From contig CADAKQ010000013.1 in the NCBI GenBank assembly GCA_902788555.1, forward strand, positions 1 to 64,000: a stretch of DNA of 64,000 bases. The letters are read 5' to 3'. Under the pieces are notes generated by a model. It was not told the DNA's origin. It did no database searches and was given only the letters and a program-made list of their open reading frames with translations. Positions within the stretch are counted from its first letter, which is position 1; each line of letters begins with the position of its first letter. Both the position numbers and the translations under genes were made by a program. The stretch is from an uncultured Lachnospiraceae bacterium (GTDB lineage: Bacteria; Bacillota; Clostridia; Lachnospirales; Lachnospiraceae). Below are positions 60,804 through 64,000 of this stretch, in pieces.

Positions 60804-63287
60804 TTAGTAAAGTGCAACTCCGTTGCCCTGCATATAGCATTGTCTTCCTTCCCAGTCATAGGTTATCTGGTCTTTCATAAGTGTTCCGTCGGCATTGGCA
60901 TAGCCGTATCCTTCTGCGATACCTTCTGTAGGCATATCATCGCCCCATTTTACCGTATCTGAGAATTGAAACCATTTATCTATCTCCATAACTCCATATG
61001 GATTTATATAGTAAAGAACAGTTCCTGTCTTGTCATAGGTTATTACATCGACATACATATATCCATATACATTAAAGAAACAGTAATCGTCAACCTCTTC
61101 TCCTGCTATACTATGCTTTACATGTGCAAAATCATTAAATACCTCATGTCCGTTCTCATCAAAGTAGATAACATGCTCACCATCCGGATGATAGGTTAAT
61201 CTGTCTCTCATAGCTGTTCCGTCCCACTGGAAGAAATAAGTATCAGTTCCGTCACACGCAAAGCCTCTGTAGACCTCTTTATCGTTTGCCGTGTAACAGG
61301 TTACATCTCCGTTATCCTGTATATAGAAATGAAGTCCGTCATTATCAGCCACAAGCTCACCCTCATCCAAATCCTCCGGCTTCAAAACGACCGGTTCTTC
61401 AGTGGTTGGTTCTTCCTTTGCAGGTTCTTCAGGTTTTGGCTCTTCCTTTGCAGGTTCTTCAGGTTTTGGCTCTTCCCTTGCAGGCTCCTCAGGCTTTGGT
61501 TCTTCCTTCGGTTCTTCCTTTGCAGGCTCTTCTTCAATTGTCACTTCAATACACTCAGCGTCCACATCATTATGATTAGCATCTCCTACAACCTTGTACC
61601 ATACATAGTAGGTTCCGGCTTCGGTAGCTGTAGGGATGGATGTGGTATAAAGGTTTTCATCCGTCGGAGCCGTGTTCTCGGTGGTCACGGCATAGTACAA
61701 TTTGCCATCACCGGTGGAACCAGCATTAATCAGCTCCTGTGCCTTTCCGTTATATGTCAGGGTCTTAGCCGTCGGTGCGGTCACGGTTGGATCAGCTTTG
61801 TTGATGGTCAGCTTCACCTTGCATTCAACTGCTGCATAGTTGTCGGCGTCCGTCGGTGTAAACACCACATCATACTCAGTAGCGTTACTGTCGGAGACAG
61901 CGGGCTTTGTTTCTGTGTTCTTCCATGCGAACATGCCTGCCACTGTAGTATCTCCCAGCTTCGCCACACCGCCCGTCAGCGTGCTGTCTGCAAGCTTTTG
62001 ACCATAGGTAATGGCGGATGCTGTCGGAATCGTTGAGATTGAAGGTGTTGCCTTTACAATAGTAAAGTCCACACTGGCGGTTGCCTCGCCGACAGTCACC
62101 TTTGCTGTATAATCACCGGCATCCTTTACATTCGCAGCTTGCACCTCCTCTGCTCCCTGATAATACTTGATTGTATAATCATCAGGAAACGCCATGGTGT
62201 TGTAATCGTCGCTGAGTGTCGCAGCCTTACTACTGCCATCATAGGTCAACTCTGTTGGGGCGCTAATGGTAAGAGTCAAGACATCATTAATGTCGCAGGT
62301 TCCATCGCCATTGCAAGTCGCGGTGATAGTACTGCCAGATGCTTCATAGGTGAAGCTATGCGTGTGGGGAGGGTATCCAAGAGCCAAAGCATACACCGTG
62401 TAACCATCGTTGTACGCCGTCTCTCCGATTGCTTTAAGCTCGTCCGCAGTCTTTTCTGTCGCATTATCAGCGTTCACAGCACTGCCGGTAATGGTTGCGG
62501 TTGAAAGATAATAGCAGTCTGCTACTGTTCCAAATTTTCTTCCTATCACCCTGCCTGCATATGAATATTCATTCGCATTCACTGCTGAAATATCGCACAA
62601 TGATACACAGTTATTAACAGTACCTGTGGATTGCCCCGCGATTCCGGCGGTATACGCGTAGTGATTGCTAGCTCCAGTCCAATTGAGTGTCCCGGAAGCA
62701 ACACAATGGTTGATTGTCCCTTTATTTATTCCAGTAATGCCGCCATAAAAATCCCCTGAACCCGTAATTGACACGGAACTGGAGCAGTTTTGAATGGTAC
62801 CGCTGTTGTCTCCGGCAATACCACCATAGTATTGTCCCGAGCCGCTGATAGATCCTGCAACCGAGAGATTTTTTACAGTAGCTCCATTCCCGATAAGGGC
62901 AAACAGCCCTATGTAATCGTCACTATCATTGGCAACATGGTAAGTAACCGTTTTCCCGTTTCCGTCAAATGTACCCTTGAAATCACGACGTATAATATCT
63001 CTTCCCATTTCTAAATAGCCGATAGGGTTCCAGTTATCATTGCCGCAGTCGATATTCGCAGTCAGCTTAAAATACTTGCCACTGTAATCCGTACCGGCAT
63101 TGACGCTATCTCTCAGGCTTTTCAGGTCATCCAAACTGGAAATGAGATAGGGACTTGACTCCGTTCCTTCACCGGACCATTCTTGTGCATACGCCGTCAG
63201 GCCCATCCCCGGCATCAGTCCGACAATCATCGCCAACGTGAGCAAAATGCCGAGCAGCTTTCTTCCTATTTTTCTTTTTTTCTTCAT
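60804..63287 (-). CDS. Large secreted surface protein with GLUG, Ig-like and C-terminal repeats
   Basis: An 827-aa exported protein. The signal peptide (1-35) ends near A-Y-A-Q. GLUG-type repeats follow (about 110-250; Y-Y-G-G-I-A-G-D-N-S-G-T-I-Q-N-C and similar), then two or three Ig-like/MBG domains (about 330-590), a Pro/Glu repeat (about 590-635) and a C-terminal block of aromatic/Gly repeats (640-827) like cell-wall-binding repeats. It lacks a sortase motif. AAGGAGG precedes the ATG. The 5' part is much richer in G and C than the 3' part, so it is probably chimeric or recently acquired. Confidence 0.82.
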   Translation of the reverse strand: MKKKRKIGRKLLGILLTLAMIVGLMPGMGLTAYAQEWSGEGTESSPYLISSLDDLKSLRDSVNAGTDYSGKYFKLTANIDCGNDNWNPIGYLEMGRDIIRRDFKGTFDGNGKTVTYHVANDSDDYIGLFALIGNGATVKNLSVAGSISGSGQYYGGIAGDNSGTIQNCSSSVSITGSGDFYGGITGINKGTINHCVASGTLNWTGASNHYAYTAGIAGQSTGTVNNCVSLCDISAVNANEYSYAGRVIGRKFGTVADCYYLSTATITGSAVNADNATEKTADELKAIGETAYNDGYTVYALALGYPPHTHSFTYEASGSTITATCNGDGTCDINDVLTLTISAPTELTYDGSSKAATLSDDYNTMAFPDDYTIKYYQGAEEVQAANVKDAGDYTAKVTVGEATASVDFTIVKATPSISTIPTASAITYGQKLADSTLTGGVAKLGDTTVAGMFAWKNTETKPAVSDSNATEYDVVFTPTDADNYAAVECKVKLTINKADPTVTAPTAKTLTYNGKAQELINAGSTGDGKLYYAVTTENTAPTDENLYTTSIPTATEAGTYYVWYKVVGDANHNDVDAECIEVTIEEEPAKEEPKEEPKPEEPAREEPKPEEPAKEEPKPEEPAKEEPTTEEPVVLKPEDLDEGELVADNDGLHFYIQDNGDVTCYTANDKEVYRGFACDGTDTYFFQWDGTAMRDRLTYHPDGEHVIYFDENGHEVFNDFAHVKHSIAGEEVDDYCFFNVYGYMYVDVITYDKTGTVLYYINPYGVMEIDKWFQFSDTVKWGDDMPTEGIAEGYGYANADGTLMKDQITYDWEGRQCYMQGNGVALY
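61399..61530 (-). repeat. Tandem 33-bp repeat coding for a Pro/Glu stalk
   Basis: About three copies of a 33-bp unit plus partial copies encode E-E-P-A-K-E-E-P-K-P-E. Copy number can change without a frameshift because the unit is a multiple of three. It separates the Ig-like part from the C-terminal repeats. Confidence 0.8.
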
Positions 63288-63319
63288 TTAAACTTCCTCC
63301 TTGAAATTATTTATTTTAA

Positions 63320-63515
63320 AGAAGCGCCCATCTCATAAGCTTCGCTTATTCGATGATGCGGCATTCGCCGCATCATCGTCCAATCTGTAATCCGTCCGCC
63401 CGTGAGCAAGCTCCCGTCGTCCGGCTTCCATCTTGTCCTTGGCGCTTCTCATTGCTAACGCACAAAGAAACCGCCTTACATGACAGGGCGTACTACCCCG
63501 TCAAGTAAGACGGTT
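63320..63515 (-). promoter_or_regulatory. GC-rich structured leader of the surface protein gene
   Basis: The leader contains a 12-bp perfect hairpin (63351-63362 with 63367-63378), a 9-bp stem joining 63320-63328 to 63441-63449, and a long imperfect hairpin at about 63470-63515. Base composition is unlike the AT-rich genome. It could be a riboswitch-like control, an attenuator or sequence brought in with the gene. No known class was recognised. Confidence 0.55.
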
Positions 63516-63702
63516 ATCCATCACGAATATATGTTGTTTTATACGAAAAAAGGGCGCAGTTATACTGAACTGAACTGAACTGAACTGAACTGAACTGAAC
63601 TGAACTGAACTGAACTGAACTGAACTGAACTGAACTGAACTGAACAATTATGTTTGATCTATATTTAATAAGAACCGAAGTTCTCTCTTCATGTATCGGC
63701 AT
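63514..63702 (-). other. Possible leader reading frame across the pentamer repeat
   Basis: A 62-codon frame starts 41 nt after the predicted transcription start and reads through the repeat as V-Q-F-S-S units. The ribosome site is poor (TAGG). Gain or loss of a 5-bp unit would shift it. It may be chance, or a leader peptide that senses the repeat. Confidence 0.25.
63564..63645. repeat. Pentanucleotide repeat, 16 copies of ACTGA
   Basis: 82 bp of perfect ACTGA units (16 copies plus two bases) lie within the transcribed leader of the surface protein gene, between its promoter and start codon. A perfect short tandem repeat of this length is prone to slippage. Confidence 0.97.
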
Positions 63703-63749
63703 GCCTACGTGGATTCTTTACCCTGCGCAGGGCATAAAGATACACATAT

Positions 63750-63778
63750 ATTATAGCAAAATCTGACGTTGAGCGCAA
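63750..63778 (-). promoter_or_regulatory. Promoter of the surface protein leader
   Basis: Minus strand TTGCGC (63773-63778), 17 bp, TATAAT (63750-63755), with an extended TGC before the -10. The start is near 63743, so the leader is about 455 nt. A perfect 12-bp palindrome CCCTGCGCAGGG (63721-63732) lies just inside the transcript. Confidence 0.75.
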
Positions 63779-63838
63779 AGAAAATTTGAAGAAATATTAA
63801 AAAAATCGGGCAACCACTAAATTATATCATTTTTAAAT

Positions 63839-63867
63839 CAAAAAAAGTGTGCCAATTTGTCACACTT
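63839..63867 (-). terminator. Hairpin with T-tract upstream of the surface gene promoter
   Basis: AAGTGTG pairs with CACACTT (63845-63851 with 63861-63867) around a 9-nt loop, followed on the minus strand by six or more Ts. It shields the surface gene from upstream transcription. Confidence 0.75.
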
Positions 63868-63899
63868 CACTATAATTATAATTTATATATGCAAATTAA

Positions 63900-63945
63900 A
63901 AAAGTAACCGGTTTCGGTCGTTTGCGATTGGCATCGGTTATTTTT
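63900..63945. terminator. Terminator of the gene entering from the right
   Basis: Eleven-base arms (63900-63910 with 63935-63945, core TAACCG/CGGTTA, one G-T pair) have A and T runs on both sides, so it can work both ways. It lies 22 bp past the stop at 63967. Confidence 0.7.
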
Positions 63946-63966
63946 ATTTTACCTGTCACATAGCTA

Positions 63967-64000
63967 TCAGATCTGTCCCTCAATATAATCAATCACAAAG
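63967..64000 (-). CDS. C-terminal end of a gene cut by the window edge
   Basis: Only the last ten residues are visible (F-V-I-D-Y-I-E-G-Q-I, then TGA). A terminator right after the stop supports a real gene end. The product cannot be named. Confidence 0.4.
   Translation of the reverse strand, partial: FVIDYIEGQI

Noticed and set aside
63385-63425. 16S rRNA fragment (GAGCTTGCTC with GGCGGACGG on the minus strand)
   Set aside because: The resemblance covers only a few bases and the flanks do not match rRNA.
1-64000. CRISPR array, tRNA or rRNA genes, insertion sequences
   Set aside because: No spaced direct repeats, no tRNA-like T-loop in any gap, and no transposase reading frame were seen.

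Overview
The window is a low-GC, gene-dense piece of a Gram-positive chromosome. The gene content points to an anaerobic gut or rumen clostridium, most likely Lachnospiraceae: short HisG with HisZ, a HisF-like domain fused to HisIE, an L27 with a Prp-cleaved leader, sporulation-type yqfC/yqfD, strong AGGAGG ribosome sites and an outsized PBP2. This placement is an inference from gene content. No 16S rRNA or tRNA gene is present.

Layout. Positions 1-440 hold a 166-nt nested stem structure, probably an RNA gene, and the mutS promoter. From 441 to 25546 every gene is on the plus strand: mismatch repair (mutS, mutL), a cytoplasmic GH5 glycosidase, miaA, an aluminium-resistance/methionine-lyase-like PLP enzyme, radC, then a long shape and division run (mreC, mreD, mrdA, minC, minD, rodA, mgsA, a D-Ala-D-Ala carboxypeptidase, a HlyD-like protein, yggS, sepF, divIVA), then aroB, lspA and rluD. 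A Xer-type tyrosine recombinase with its own consensus promoter follows. A dif-like inverted site lies in its leader.

At about 25.5-28 kb gene direction flips. The switch zone holds a HEPN/nucleotidyltransferase pair, a barstar-like orphan immunity gene, a cytidylate-kinase-like gene and several large hairpins. Beyond it nearly everything is on the minus strand: a sorted surface protein, a VWA/MoxR pair, proline synthesis (proB, proA) with DUF896 and 5-formyl-THF cyclo-ligase, two flavoproteins, a DUF3048 lipoprotein, ybeY, phoH, yqfD, yqfC, rpsU, a CapA-like protein, alaS, a histidine operon (hisZ-hisG-hisD-hisB-hisF'IE), an HD-GYP protein and the rplU-prp-rpmA-obgE-yhbY-nadD-yqeK-rsfS operon. 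The main plus-strand exception is lexA, with its own SOS boxes.

The converging gene directions, the Xer gene at the switch and the adjacent dif-like site together suggest that the replication terminus lies near 24.4 kb. The right end (60.5-64 kb) looks accessory: a Q/N-rich LytR-CpsA-Psr protein, a 144-bp nested inverted repeat, and a GC-shifted, chimeric surface protein. The surface gene is read from a 455-nt leader that carries a 16-copy pentanucleotide repeat, a likely phase-variation device, and a GC-rich hairpin region.

Start codons were chosen from ribosome-binding sites and family alignments. Where the longest reading frame starts upstream of the chosen codon, the entry says so.
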